Notes under the pieces: model-generated
The model's input: the letters and a program-made list of their open reading frames with translations, nothing else
The model's database searches: none
What the model was told of the DNA's origin: nothing
Assembly (NCBI GenBank): GCA_031279395.1
Contig: JAITIO010000049.1
Coordinates: forward strand, 1-16,054
DNA: 16,054 bases
Origin: Puniceicoccales bacterium
Lineage (GTDB): Bacteria > Verrucomicrobiota > Verrucomicrobiia > Opitutales > JAIRKQ01
Direction of reading: 5' to 3'
Part shown: positions 6,038 to 13,147 of the stretch, in pieces
Layout: the number at the start of each line of letters is the position of its first letter
Numbering within the stretch: the first letter of the stretch is position 1
Position numbers and translations under genes: made by a program

Positions 6038-6681
6038 GATATACAAGGATGTTGCTATTTTTCTTTTCTTGTTACCTTGTTTCCCTGGGAACGGGGTGTT
6101 CGGTTCTTACCCCTCGAAAGGATATTTCAAAATTTTATACATTTTGTGGCTATGATTTATCAAAAAAAATGCCCGACCTTTTGAATGCAAAGTCGGTAAT
6201 TATGAACCTAACAGTCGGAGAGATTCCTTCCTATGCGGACTGTCCACATGTTGTTACAATGTCTAATCATGACCGATTGATCTTGTCGGAAACTGCCAGA
6301 TGGGCAGAACCACTGCAAGATGCATGCACCAGAGTTCTAACCCGCAATTTATCCGAACTTATGTGTGACCATGTAGTCGTTATCCCCTCCGCGTATACCA
6401 AAGGAAACACTTTTTTTTGCGATTTTCTCCTATCGATTGGCATTAGCGATTTTATATGTGATGAATCAGAAAAGAAAGTCATTTTGGATTGCACCTGGTC
6501 GTTATTCCACTATGCTTCCCGAAGCCAGGTATTGATTCACAGGTACACAAAGTTAATGCCATATGATGGTAGCAATTATGAAGACATAATAGCCGCTATG
6601 GAGCTTGCGCTATGTGAATTGGCTCGGGATATTACTGCAAAGATAGGACAAATCTGCTCAGAAACAGCCTTCGCAAAGTAG
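6034..6681 (+). CDS. PqiC-like outer-membrane lipoprotein (ABC-type transport auxiliary lipoprotein family)
   Basis: A 215-residue protein with a signal peptide (residues 1-21) ending SLGTGC, so Cys22 is the probable lipid-modified residue. The mature part begins near KFYTF, then has VGEIPSYADCPHVVTMSNHD and, further on, TARWAEPLQDACTRVLTRNL, the pattern of the PqiC/YmbA family (PF03886: FYTL, 'P.Y.DRP.iv', 'rWaEpL...v..vL..nL'). In E. coli PqiC joins the PqiB tube at the outer membrane; here the coupled upstream gene supplies the MCE partner. The central region is divergent and relatively rich in cysteine. I choose the ATG at 6034 because it overlaps the previous stop and leaves a complete signal peptide. 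Confidence 0.78.
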   Translation: MRYTRMLLFFFSCYLVSLGTGCSVLTPRKDISKFYTFCGYDLSKKMPDLLNAKSVIMNLTVGEIPSYADCPHVVTMSNHDRLILSETARWAEPLQDACTRVLTRNLSELMCDHVVVIPSAYTKGNTFFCDFLLSIGISDFICDESEKKVILDCTWSLFHYASRSQVLIHRYTKLMPYDGSNYEDIIAAMELALCELARDITAKIGQICSETAFAK

Positions 6682-6810
6682 AAAGAGAGATAAAGGAAAA
6701 GCCAGGAGGATAGCAGCTAGTAAAAAGAAGACTGATGGACAAAAGACAAAGGCTTAAAATCGTTTCAGGAGAAATTATCCCAGAAAAGTTTTAGGGAATG
6801 CAGTGACATT

Positions 6811-6840
6811 TTGTAAACAGTTCTTGACAAGGGATAGGAT
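6811..6840 (+). promoter_or_regulatory. Candidate promoter for the rpsP-trmD-rplS-gltX cluster
   Basis: TTGTAA (6811-6816) and TAGGAT (6835-6840) are 18 bases apart, each matching 4 of 6 consensus positions. A perfect TTGACA also occurs at 6824-6829 but has no good -10 at 16-18 bases. The 190-base gap from 6682 to 6871 is the only sizeable one before this ribosomal cluster, so a promoter somewhere here is likely; the precise hexamers are uncertain. Confidence 0.3.
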
Positions 6841-6871
6841 TAGTTTTTGTTTTTGCTGTAATTGAAAATAT

Positions 6872-7132
6872 ATGGCGTTAAAAATTAGATTGCAAAGGCG
6901 AGGAAATAGAAATCGCCCTGTGTATAAGATTGTTGTAGCAGAAAGCACAAGCCGTCGCGATGGAAAGTTTGTTGAAGCCATAGGGAATTATAATCCCAAT
7001 GCCCGTGGTAATACTCCGGCGTTAGCTTTAATTTTGGACCGTGCGGATTATTGGATGAGCGTGGGAGCTAAACCAACGGATACGGTAAAATCCCTAATAA
7101 AAAAAGCTAGGGAAGTTCAAATTTCTGCATAA
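6872..7132 (+). CDS. rpsP: 30S ribosomal protein bS16
   Basis: An 86-residue basic protein starting MALKIRLQRRGNRNRPVYKI, the well conserved start of bS16, followed by VVAES.SRRDGKFVEAIGNYNP, which is diagnostic. The usual ending is also present: LDRADYWMSVGAKPTDTVKS before a short lysine-rich helix. It binds 16S rRNA early in 30S assembly. The ATG at 6872 gives the exact family N-terminus although no strong ribosome binding site precedes it. trmD follows after 13 bases without the rimM gene that separates them in many bacteria. Confidence 0.96.
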   Translation: MALKIRLQRRGNRNRPVYKIVVAESTSRRDGKFVEAIGNYNPNARGNTPALALILDRADYWMSVGAKPTDTVKSLIKKAREVQISA

Positions 7133-7145
7133 AATTTGGTGGGCT

Positions 7146-7820
7146 ATGCTAAAGTTTGATTGTTTGTCATTGTTTCCTGAAATGCTAAATGGGTTTATAT
7201 CCTGTAGCATCATAGGTCGTGCCATACAAAACGGATTGGCAATGGTTTGTCTCCATAATTTACGCAATTGGGCGACGGATAAACATAGTCTAACAGATGA
7301 TAGCCCGTTTGGAGGAGGTTCAGGCATGGTCATGAAACCGGAACCAATTTTTTCAGCGGTTGAAACGTTGCGGGGTGAACATTCCAAGGTAATATTTTTA
7401 TGCCCCGATGGGGAGATTTTTAATTCTGATATGGCTCAGGAGCTATCCCGGAAAGAACATTTGATACTGTTGTCGGGACATTATGAAGGTGTCGATGAAC
7501 GAGTTAGGGAATTTTTAGTCGACAAAGAAATTTCGATAGGAGACTATGTTTTAACCAATGGTACGCTAGCGTCAGCGGTTTTAATGGATGCCATTATTCG
7601 GAAAATACCGGGGGTTTTGGGAGGTGACGACTCGCTGAATCAGGATAGTTTCAGTGACGGATTGCTATCCTTTCCACAATATACACGCCCTGCCGAATTT
7701 CGCGGGATGTCAGTTCCCGGTGTTCTCTTATCGGGAAACCACGCCGAGATCGCCAGGTGGCGCCAAAGTCAGCGGTCATTGCGAACCAGAAAACGCAGGC
7801 CAGATTTAATAAAAGAGTAA
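7146..7820 (+). CDS. trmD: tRNA (guanine-37-N1)-methyltransferase TrmD
   Basis: Methylates G37 of tRNAs with a G at position 36 using S-adenosylmethionine, preventing +1 frameshifting. The 224 residues carry the SPOUT trefoil-knot landmarks: FDCLSLFPEM at the start, DDSPFGGGSGMVMKPEPI, LLSGHYEGVDERVRE and EISIGDYVLTNGTLASAVLM. The substrate-binding SFSDGLLSFPQYTRPAEFRG and the terminal RTRKRRPDL are also present. It is somewhat shorter than the roughly 240-255 residues of many homologues because the C-terminal helix ends early. A GGTGGG-type ribosome binding site precedes the ATG by a few bases, and rplS begins 9 bases after its stop, so the genes form one operon. Confidence 0.96.
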   Translation: MLKFDCLSLFPEMLNGFISCSIIGRAIQNGLAMVCLHNLRNWATDKHSLTDDSPFGGGSGMVMKPEPIFSAVETLRGEHSKVIFLCPDGEIFNSDMAQELSRKEHLILLSGHYEGVDERVREFLVDKEISIGDYVLTNGTLASAVLMDAIIRKIPGVLGGDDSLNQDSFSDGLLSFPQYTRPAEFRGMSVPGVLLSGNHAEIARWRQSQRSLRTRKRRPDLIKE

Positions 7821-7829
7821 GGATTTGAA

Positions 7830-8177
7830 ATGAATCGAGAAATAGAAGAAATTGTTACTGGAAATCAGATCAAAAAAGATCGGGATATCTTTAAGGTAGG
7901 GGATGCCATAGGCGTTCACACAATCGTGAAGGAAGGCGGCAAAGAAAGGATTCAGGTATTTTCTGGCATTGTTATCGCTCGCCGAGGTTCTGGGATCAAT
8001 CAAACATTTGTGGTCAGAAAAATTTCATACGGTGAAGGCGTGGAGCGCATATTCAATTTAAATTCACCGTTTATTTCGAAAATTACGGTGGATCGTGTGA
8101 GCAAGGTCCTACGTTCAAAACTCTATTACATGCGCAAAAGGGAAGGCAAAAGTGCCATGAAGGTCCAGGAGAGTTAA
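7830..8177 (+). CDS. rplS: 50S ribosomal protein bL19
   Basis: A 115-residue protein with the bL19 signature: FKVGDAIGVHTIVKEGGKER, IQVFSGIVIARRGSGINQTF, and VRKISYGEGVERIFNLNSPF. The family end is KVLRSKLYYMRKREGKSA with a short tail. It sits at the interface of the 30S and 50S subunits. AAGGA lies before the ATG at the normal distance. gltX follows after 19 bases. Confidence 0.97.
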   Translation: MNREIEEIVTGNQIKKDRDIFKVGDAIGVHTIVKEGGKERIQVFSGIVIARRGSGINQTFVVRKISYGEGVERIFNLNSPFISKITVDRVSKVLRSKLYYMRKREGKSAMKVQES

Positions 8178-8196
8178 TTGGAAATAGTTTTCGCAG

Positions 8197-9510
8197 ATGA
8201 ACGACGTTAGGGTACGATTTGCTCCTAGTCCAACTGGGTTTTTCCACATTGGAAGTGCTCGTACGGCTTTGTTTAATTGGTTATACGCCAAGCATCGAGG
8301 AGGAAAGTTTATACTCCGCATTGAGGACACGGATGATGAACGGGATCGTAAGGAATTTCTCGATGTTTTGATCCATGGTTTGCATTGGCTTGGTTTGTAT
8401 TGGGATGAGGGACCTGGTGTTGGAGGGGACTACGGTCCATATTTCCAAAGTCAACGATCCGATGTCTATCGAAAATATATTGAAATTCTGGAGGGCGGAG
8501 GTTCTACCTATGAACAGGATGGAGCGTTATATTTTAGAGTTTCCCATAGGCCACAGATTATCCATGACCTAATTCGCGGTGACGTCAGCAGGGAAGAAGA
8601 AAAAGATTTTGTCATCGTTCGCTCAAATGGAAAACCGGTTTTCCATTTGGTCAACGTCGTAGATGACATTTCCATGCGGATTACACATATCATCCGTGGC
8701 GAAGACCATCTGTCTAATACGAGCAAACACATCGAACTGTTCAATGCTTTCGGTGTGAAGCCTCCGCTGTTTGCACATATTCCCTTGATCCTGAAATCTC
8801 AAGGTTCTGGCAAAATGAGCAAGCGTGATACGGGTGCCCTAATAGAAGACTACGAAAAAAATCATTTTATAGCCGACGCTGTTCGCAACTATCTATGCCT
8901 GCTCGGGTGGTCTCCCAAGGAAGACAGGGAAATTTTGCCATTGGATGAAATTATACGACTATTTGACATCGGTGATGTCAATAGGAACAACGCCAGGTTC
9001 GATGAAAAGAAAATGTCATTTTTCAATTCGGAATACTTGCGAGCATTACCCTTCGATGACTTCTACGATCGCGCACTGGCTGTTTTGAAGAGTAGCTACT
9101 TGTCCATTGGCGAATTTGATGTGCGCTACGTTAGGAATGTCTTGGCCCTATGCCAAGAAAAGTTGCGTTCATTCGCCGAATTGCCAAATTTTGTCGAATA
9201 TTTTTTTACCGAAAGTTTTTCCCATGACGGGGATGCTTTGGCAAAATTACAATCGAAGTTTGATGTACAGACACGACTATTTGAATTCAAATTGGCATTT
9301 GAATCATTGGATATCGTTGACGAAACATCCGTCGAAAATTTGATCCGCGGACTGGCGGCCAATCATGGGGTTAACACAGGGGAATATATCCACAGTGTTA
9401 GGTTGGCAGTGTCGGGACGTACGGTCGGACCAGGCCTATTCGGATTACTGCGTGTTCTGGGGAAACAAGTCATTCTCGAAAGATTAAATGCTTTTTTGTC
9501 TCAAAATTAA
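8197..9510 (+). CDS. gltX: Glutamate-tRNA ligase (class I), short form lacking the Cys-rich insertion
   Basis: Charges tRNA-Glu with glutamate. The 437 residues have the class I HIGH motif as HIGSA (17-21) after RFAPSPTGFF, LRIEDTD (40-46), VFHLVNVVDD (148-157), IIRGEDHLSNTSKHIELF (165-182) and the KMSKR loop (206-210). The C-terminal anticodon-binding part is more divergent. Compared with E. coli GltX (about 471 residues) the stretch that carries Cys-rich, zinc-binding residues is missing: TYEQDGALYFRVS is followed almost at once by HDLIRGDV. This trimmed form is what I recall from Verrucomicrobia-type sequences, which is part of the taxonomic inference. No glutamine-tRNA ligase or gatCAB is in the window, so discriminating versus non-discriminating activity cannot be judged. 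The ribosome binding site is weak. Confidence 0.95.
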   Translation: MNDVRVRFAPSPTGFFHIGSARTALFNWLYAKHRGGKFILRIEDTDDERDRKEFLDVLIHGLHWLGLYWDEGPGVGGDYGPYFQSQRSDVYRKYIEILEGGGSTYEQDGALYFRVSHRPQIIHDLIRGDVSREEEKDFVIVRSNGKPVFHLVNVVDDISMRITHIIRGEDHLSNTSKHIELFNAFGVKPPLFAHIPLILKSQGSGKMSKRDTGALIEDYEKNHFIADAVRNYLCLLGWSPKEDREILPLDEIIRLFDIGDVNRNNARFDEKKMSFFNSEYLRALPFDDFYDRALAVLKSSYLSIGEFDVRYVRNVLALCQEKLRSFAELPNFVEYFFTESFSHDGDALAKLQSKFDVQTRLFEFKLAFESLDIVDETSVENLIRGLAANHGVNTGEYIHSVRLAVSGRTVGPGLFGLLRVLGKQVILERLNAFLSQN

Positions 9511-9660
9511 ATTAAGCGTAACAAATTTTCCCATTGGTTCGCATTAAAACAAATCATGAATCATTTTTTACTGCCATAATATCCGGAAGGGGAGGTATTT
9601 TCATTTCAAAAGGGATGGCGAAATATTGTACTTGCGGCAATCTAATTTTTACACACAAAT

Positions 9661-11373
9661 TTGCACAAATTGAAAACACTGGAACAACATGTTCGGTACC
9701 ATGCCGTCACAATTATTGTTTTTTTGTTGTTTTGTGTGATTGTTTGGCGATTACTTGACCTATCCTATTTTAATCGGGAAAAATACTATAAATTGCTGGA
9801 ACGGGCTAGGAACTCAATGATTATAATCCCGGCAAAGCGAGGCACCATATTCGATAGAAACTTTGAAACATTGGCCTGCGACGAAACCAGGATTGTTTTG
9901 GGCGTAGACCCATACGTAGCCGATTCTGAAAAAGATCTACAAAAAATTTTTCTACTATCAGAACTTTTAGACATGGACGTCAAAAATATTTTGGAAAAGT
10001 TCGTAAAAAGATGCAAAATTTCAAACAACCGAAAGAAAAAAATACGCTGGGTCCCCATTTGTGAAATCGATAGTGACTCTCTTCATGCTGCCATAGAAGC
10101 AATCAAAATTCGCGGAGTATATGGAATAAAAAATCCCCACAGATCCTACCCATTTGGCCGTCAAATGGCTCATGTAACCGGATTTGTCAGCAAACAAAAT
10201 GTTCCCGCTTGCGGTGTGGAAAAGTATATGAATTTTTACCTGCAGGGACAGGATGGCTACATCGAATCAGAGAAGGACGGTCGAACGATGGAATTAGTCC
10301 AATACAGGAAAAAGGAAATTTCATGCAAAAATGGGAATGACGTTGTTTTGACCATCGACAAAAATATTCAAAAGATCGTATATGATGAAGTATCCCAACT
10401 GGTTGAGAAATTTTCTCCCCAGTCCATTTCCGTTATCGTAAGTGAAGTCTTAAGCGGAGAAATTCTTGCACTGGTAAATTATCCAGACTACGACCCAAAT
10501 AATTATGGAAATTCTCCCCCCGAAAATATAAAAAATTTGGCCGTTTGTAATGTCTATGAGCCGGGATCGGTATTTAAAATAATCGCCACGTCGTTTGGGT
10601 TGGAGTATGGTTTAATCGACGAGAATAGCATTTTTGATTGTACATTGACAAGTGTCATGAACCGAGGGCGAAAAATTACAATGCCAAAGGATCATACCCC
10701 CTTTGATAAATTGACGTTTGTTGAAACTATTAGAAAATCGAGCAATCGAGCAGCCGTACAGATGGCAATGCTCATCGGAGAACAAGGATTTTATAACTGC
10801 GTTAAATCCTACGGTTTTGGAGAAAAAGCTGGATATGGTTTCGACGCGGAATCACCCGGAATATTAAAGTCGGTGACAAAATGGGATGCGTGGACGATTA
10901 CTCGCATGCCGATGGGACACTCCGTCGGAGTCGTTCCTCTGCAAACCCATTGTGCCATATCGGTGATAGCCAACGACGGGATTTTACTAAAGCCAAACCT
11001 GTTTAAATATGTTATGGAGGGAGATCAAAAGATTCTTACCATAAATCCAGTCATTCGTCGGCGAGTAATATCGCCTCAAACGGCCTTTCGCATGAGGAAA
11101 ATCATGCATAATCCACAAAAAGACAAGCTCCCAAACGGTATCGAGTTTGGAGGTAAAAGTGGAACCGGACAAAAAATCATCAATGGCCAATATTCCCATC
11201 ATCGGCATACGTCTTCCTATGGTGGATTTTTCCCCGTCGATGCCCCCAAGATTATTATTACGGTGATCGTTGATGATGCGAAAACTGCCAGTGGAATAGC
11301 ATGGGGATCGGTAGTTTCCTTGCCGGCTTTTAAAAATATCGCCGAAAAAATTGCCCAATACTTGGAATTATAG
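9661..11373 (+). CDS. ftsI: Division-specific peptidoglycan transpeptidase (penicillin-binding protein, FtsI/PBP3 type)
   Basis: Cross-links septal peptidoglycan during division. The 570 residues comprise a short cytoplasmic end, one transmembrane helix (about 14-33), a dimerisation domain beginning near PAKRGTIFDR (58-66), and the transpeptidase domain. The three active-site motifs are Ser303-Val-Phe-Lys306, Ser360-Ser-Asn362 and Lys499-Ser-Gly-Thr-Gly. MGHSVGVVPLQ (418-428) is also typical. There is no PASTA domain. The start must be non-ATG: an in-frame TAA lies at 9643-9645 and the first in-frame ATG (residue 53) is beyond the membrane helix, so TTG at 9661 or 9670 is used. No clear ribosome binding site is seen. 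It follows gltX by 150 bases, where I see no ftsL-like gene, and is not inside a mraZ-rsmH-ftsL cluster here. Confidence 0.9.
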   Translation: MHKLKTLEQHVRYHAVTIIVFLLFCVIVWRLLDLSYFNREKYYKLLERARNSMIIIPAKRGTIFDRNFETLACDETRIVLGVDPYVADSEKDLQKIFLLSELLDMDVKNILEKFVKRCKISNNRKKKIRWVPICEIDSDSLHAAIEAIKIRGVYGIKNPHRSYPFGRQMAHVTGFVSKQNVPACGVEKYMNFYLQGQDGYIESEKDGRTMELVQYRKKEISCKNGNDVVLTIDKNIQKIVYDEVSQLVEKFSPQSISVIVSEVLSGEILALVNYPDYDPNNYGNSPPENIKNLAVCNVYEPGSVFKIIATSFGLEYGLIDENSIFDCTLTSVMNRGRKITMPKDHTPFDKLTFVETIRKSSNRAAVQMAMLIGEQGFYNCVKSYGFGEKAGYGFDAESPGILKSVTKWDAWTITRMPMGHSVGVVPLQTHCAISVIANDGILLKPNLFKYVMEGDQKILTINPVIRRRVISPQTAFRMRKIMHNPQKDKLPNGIEFGGKSGTGQKIINGQYSHHRHTSSYGGFFPVDAPKIIITVIVDDAKTASGIAWGSVVSLPAFKNIAEKIAQYLEL

Positions 11374-11428
11374 AATTAAAAAGATAAGAGTGAATATTCT
11401 TACCATAAGGTACCCTTAAATTAGTAAT

Positions 11429-11446
11429 CGGCAGCAAAATGTGCCG
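11429..11446 (+). other. Small hairpin between ftsI and the tRNA gene
   Basis: CGGCA (11429-11433) and TGCCG (11442-11446) form a 5-bp stem with an 8-base loop. It is followed by AAAAAA rather than T on the plus strand, so it is not a standard terminator for ftsI. It could be an RNA processing signal or chance. Confidence 0.25.
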
Positions 11447-11496
11447 AAAAAACTTGATTTGTTAGATATTATGCTTTGTGTAATCAAATCCTCGTA

Positions 11497-11573
11497 GGGG
11501 AATTAGCTCAGTTGGTTAGAGCATCAGCATGACACGCTGGGGGTCACTGGTTCGAATCCAGTATTTCCCACCA
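11497..11573 (+). tRNA. tRNA-Val, anticodon GAC
   Basis: A 77-base cloverleaf with the 3' CCA encoded. The acceptor stem GGGGAAT pairs with ATTTCCC (one G-U), the D arm is GCTC...GAGC with AGTTGGTTA in the loop, and the anticodon stem is TCAGC/GCTGG. The anticodon loop ATGACAC gives anticodon GAC at positions 34-36, which reads GUC and GUU (Val). The T arm is ACTGG-TTCGAAT-CCAGT. The gene ends only 23 bases before the rpsU ATG, so the two are probably co-transcribed and tRNA 3' processing would create the rpsU mRNA 5' end. Confidence 0.95.
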
Positions 11574-11596
11574 TGACACGGAAGGAGGTGAATTTT

Positions 11597-11797
11597 ATGG
11601 CAGTAATAGTACAAATACGAAAAGGTGAAACGATCGATAAGGCGTTGCGTCGTTTGAAGAAGCGCCTAGATCGCGAAGGTGTTATCCGAGAAGTTCGGGA
11701 GAAACAATATTTTGAGAAGCCATGCGCCAAACGCCGTCGCAAGAAAAAAATGGCAAAATTTGCCAATTATTTGCGCCTAAAAAACGAAAATATGTAA
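11597..11797 (+). CDS. rpsU: 30S ribosomal protein bS21
   Basis: A 66-residue highly basic protein starting MAVIVQIRKGETIDKALRRL and continuing KKRLDREGVIREVREKQYFE, with KPCAKRRRKKK near the end, the standard bS21 layout. It sits near the anti-Shine-Dalgarno end of 16S rRNA and affects translation initiation. The start at 11597 is chosen because a near-perfect ribosome binding site (AAGGAGGTG) precedes it by 6 bases and the family starts M-x-V-I. An ATG in the same frame at 11573 overlaps the tRNA CCA end and is rejected. Confidence 0.95.
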   Translation: MAVIVQIRKGETIDKALRRLKKRLDREGVIREVREKQYFEKPCAKRRRKKKMAKFANYLRLKNENM

Positions 11798-11865
11798 TCT
11801 TGAGTTGCCTCTTTGAATATGTGGAGGTATGTTAAATTTTAAGAATTTTTAAGAAAGTAGAAAAA

Positions 11866-12045
11866 ATGGGTCAGCCAAAACGTAAACAGTCAAAACAGCG
11901 CAGTAGAAAACGCCGTGGAGCAAATGGATTTTCTGGACCGGAGTTGGCCAGAGATCAAGCAACAGGCAATTTGTTTAGTCCTCACCGTGTTAACCCAGAA
12001 ACGGGAATGTATCGTGGGAGACAAATCATTGAGATGAAAGATTAA
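11866..12045 (+). CDS. rpmF: 50S ribosomal protein bL32, cysteine-free (zinc-independent) form
   Basis: A 59-residue protein: MGQPKRKQSKQRSRKRRGAN at the start, then GFSGPELARDQATGNLFSPH and RVNPETGMYRGRQIIEMKD. The start M.(V/Q)PKRKQSK.R.R.RR and the end PHRV.PE.G.YRGRQI define bL32. The four cysteines of the zinc-ribbon form are absent, so this is the C-minus type that does not need zinc. The neighbouring plsX downstream is the classic partner (rpmF-plsX-fabH). The ribosome binding site is weak; a strong GGAGG lies 38 bases upstream, before a tiny ORF. Confidence 0.93.
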   Translation: MGQPKRKQSKQRSRKRRGANGFSGPELARDQATGNLFSPHRVNPETGMYRGRQIIEMKD

Positions 12046-12076
12046 TAGCCTTAGTTGCCCAATTATAACGCATAGC

Positions 12077-13126
12077 ATGCACATGAATTCCAAAGAACAG
12101 ATGGTCGCCGTTGATGTTATGGGGGGAGATAGGGGTATTTCATTGATGATTAGAGGAGTGGAGCTTGCCATTAAATTATTTCCCAGTGAAATAGGCAAGT
12201 TAGTCCTGGTCGGTGACGAAGCAACCATAAAGGAACAGATTTCCCGACGCGGGTCTGTTTTTTGCAATAGGGATATAGAAATTTGCCATGCCTCACAGTC
12301 CATAGACATGACAGAAAAACCCATGCATGCTCTGAGAAATAAAAAAGATTCCTCCATGTTTAGGGCAATTGATCTTTTGAAAGAAAACAAGGTTTCCGGC
12401 GTTCTAAGTTGTGGAAATACCGGCTGCCTTGTCGCAGGAGGGATGCTAAAAATAGGTGTGATGGCAGGGATCGATAGGCCAGCACTGGCCACGATTATTC
12501 CAGCACCGACCAATCATTTTGTGCTGATTGACGTGGGAGCAAATCCCACCACATCTGCCAAAAGCCTGGTCCACAATGCCCTTCTCGGAACACTATACTA
12601 CAACATCGCCATCGATCCCCAAAATAGTCCGCGAGTGGGACTGCTAACGATCGGGACCGAGGAAGGTAAGGGTAGCGAAACCATCTGTGAGTCCCATGAA
12701 ATGCTGAAAAAAATCAATGGTGAAATACGATACTGTGGGCTCATAGAGGGATTTCAATTGTTTAGCAATGAAATTGACGTTGTGGTCTGTGATGGATTCG
12801 TTGGCAATATTTTGCTAAAAACCATCGAGTCTCTAGCTGGAACGATAAAAGACTATATCAAAGCAGAGATGAAAAAAAATCCATTGCGCATGCTGGGGGC
12901 ATTTCTTGCGGGTGGTGCTTTTAGGGCAATGAAAAGGGATCTAACGGCTGATAAATACGGCGGAGCACCACTGCTCGGACTCAATGGAATTGTTGTAAAA
13001 TCCCATGGATCAAGTTCCATAGAAGCGGTTGCCCATGCCCTACGTCTAACCTTTAGATTATCCAAGGTAAACAATGAACATCTTCTAAGCAATGCGATTG
13101 AAAAAGTTAATTTTCTCATCGAATAG
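12077..13126 (+). CDS. plsX: Phosphate acyltransferase PlsX
   Basis: Makes acyl-phosphate from acyl-ACP, the donor for PlsY in phospholipid synthesis; a peripheral membrane enzyme. The 349 residues contain AVDVMGGD (11-18), MTEKPMHALRNKKDSSMF near 91-108, SGVLSCGNTGCLVAGG, VLIDVGANP, LTIGTEEGKGSE, VVVCDGFVGNILLKTIE, and YGGAPLLGLNGIVVKSHGSS, all standard PlsX blocks. The length is close to the usual 330-350. Two starts are possible, ATG at 12077 and ATG at 12083 (MNSKEQMV); neither has a clear ribosome binding site. It follows rpmF by 31 bases and precedes fabH by 21, as in the conserved fatty acid initiation cluster. Confidence 0.96.
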   Translation: MHMNSKEQMVAVDVMGGDRGISLMIRGVELAIKLFPSEIGKLVLVGDEATIKEQISRRGSVFCNRDIEICHASQSIDMTEKPMHALRNKKDSSMFRAIDLLKENKVSGVLSCGNTGCLVAGGMLKIGVMAGIDRPALATIIPAPTNHFVLIDVGANPTTSAKSLVHNALLGTLYYNIAIDPQNSPRVGLLTIGTEEGKGSETICESHEMLKKINGEIRYCGLIEGFQLFSNEIDVVVCDGFVGNILLKTIESLAGTIKDYIKAEMKKNPLRMLGAFLAGGAFRAMKRDLTADKYGGAPLLGLNGIVVKSHGSSSIEAVAHALRLTFRLSKVNNEHLLSNAIEKVNFLIE

Positions 13127-13147
13127 GGGGCAAGATAGATAGATAAA

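Noticed and set aside
6682..6755. A Lys/Arg-rich reading (QSRKRDKGKARRIAASKKKT and on) between the PqiC-like gene and rpsP, reminiscent of the basic tail of Ffh, which often precedes rpsP
   Set aside because: No start codon, an in-frame stop just upstream, and overlap with the end of the PqiC-like gene in another frame. A/G-rich DNA gives Lys/Arg by chance.
11429..11446. Rho-independent terminator for ftsI
   Set aside because: The 5-bp stem is followed by A residues, not T, in the direction of transcription.
11573..11596. Start of bS21 at the ATG overlapping the tRNA CCA
   Set aside because: The strong ribosome-binding site lies after it, and the family N-terminus begins at 11597.
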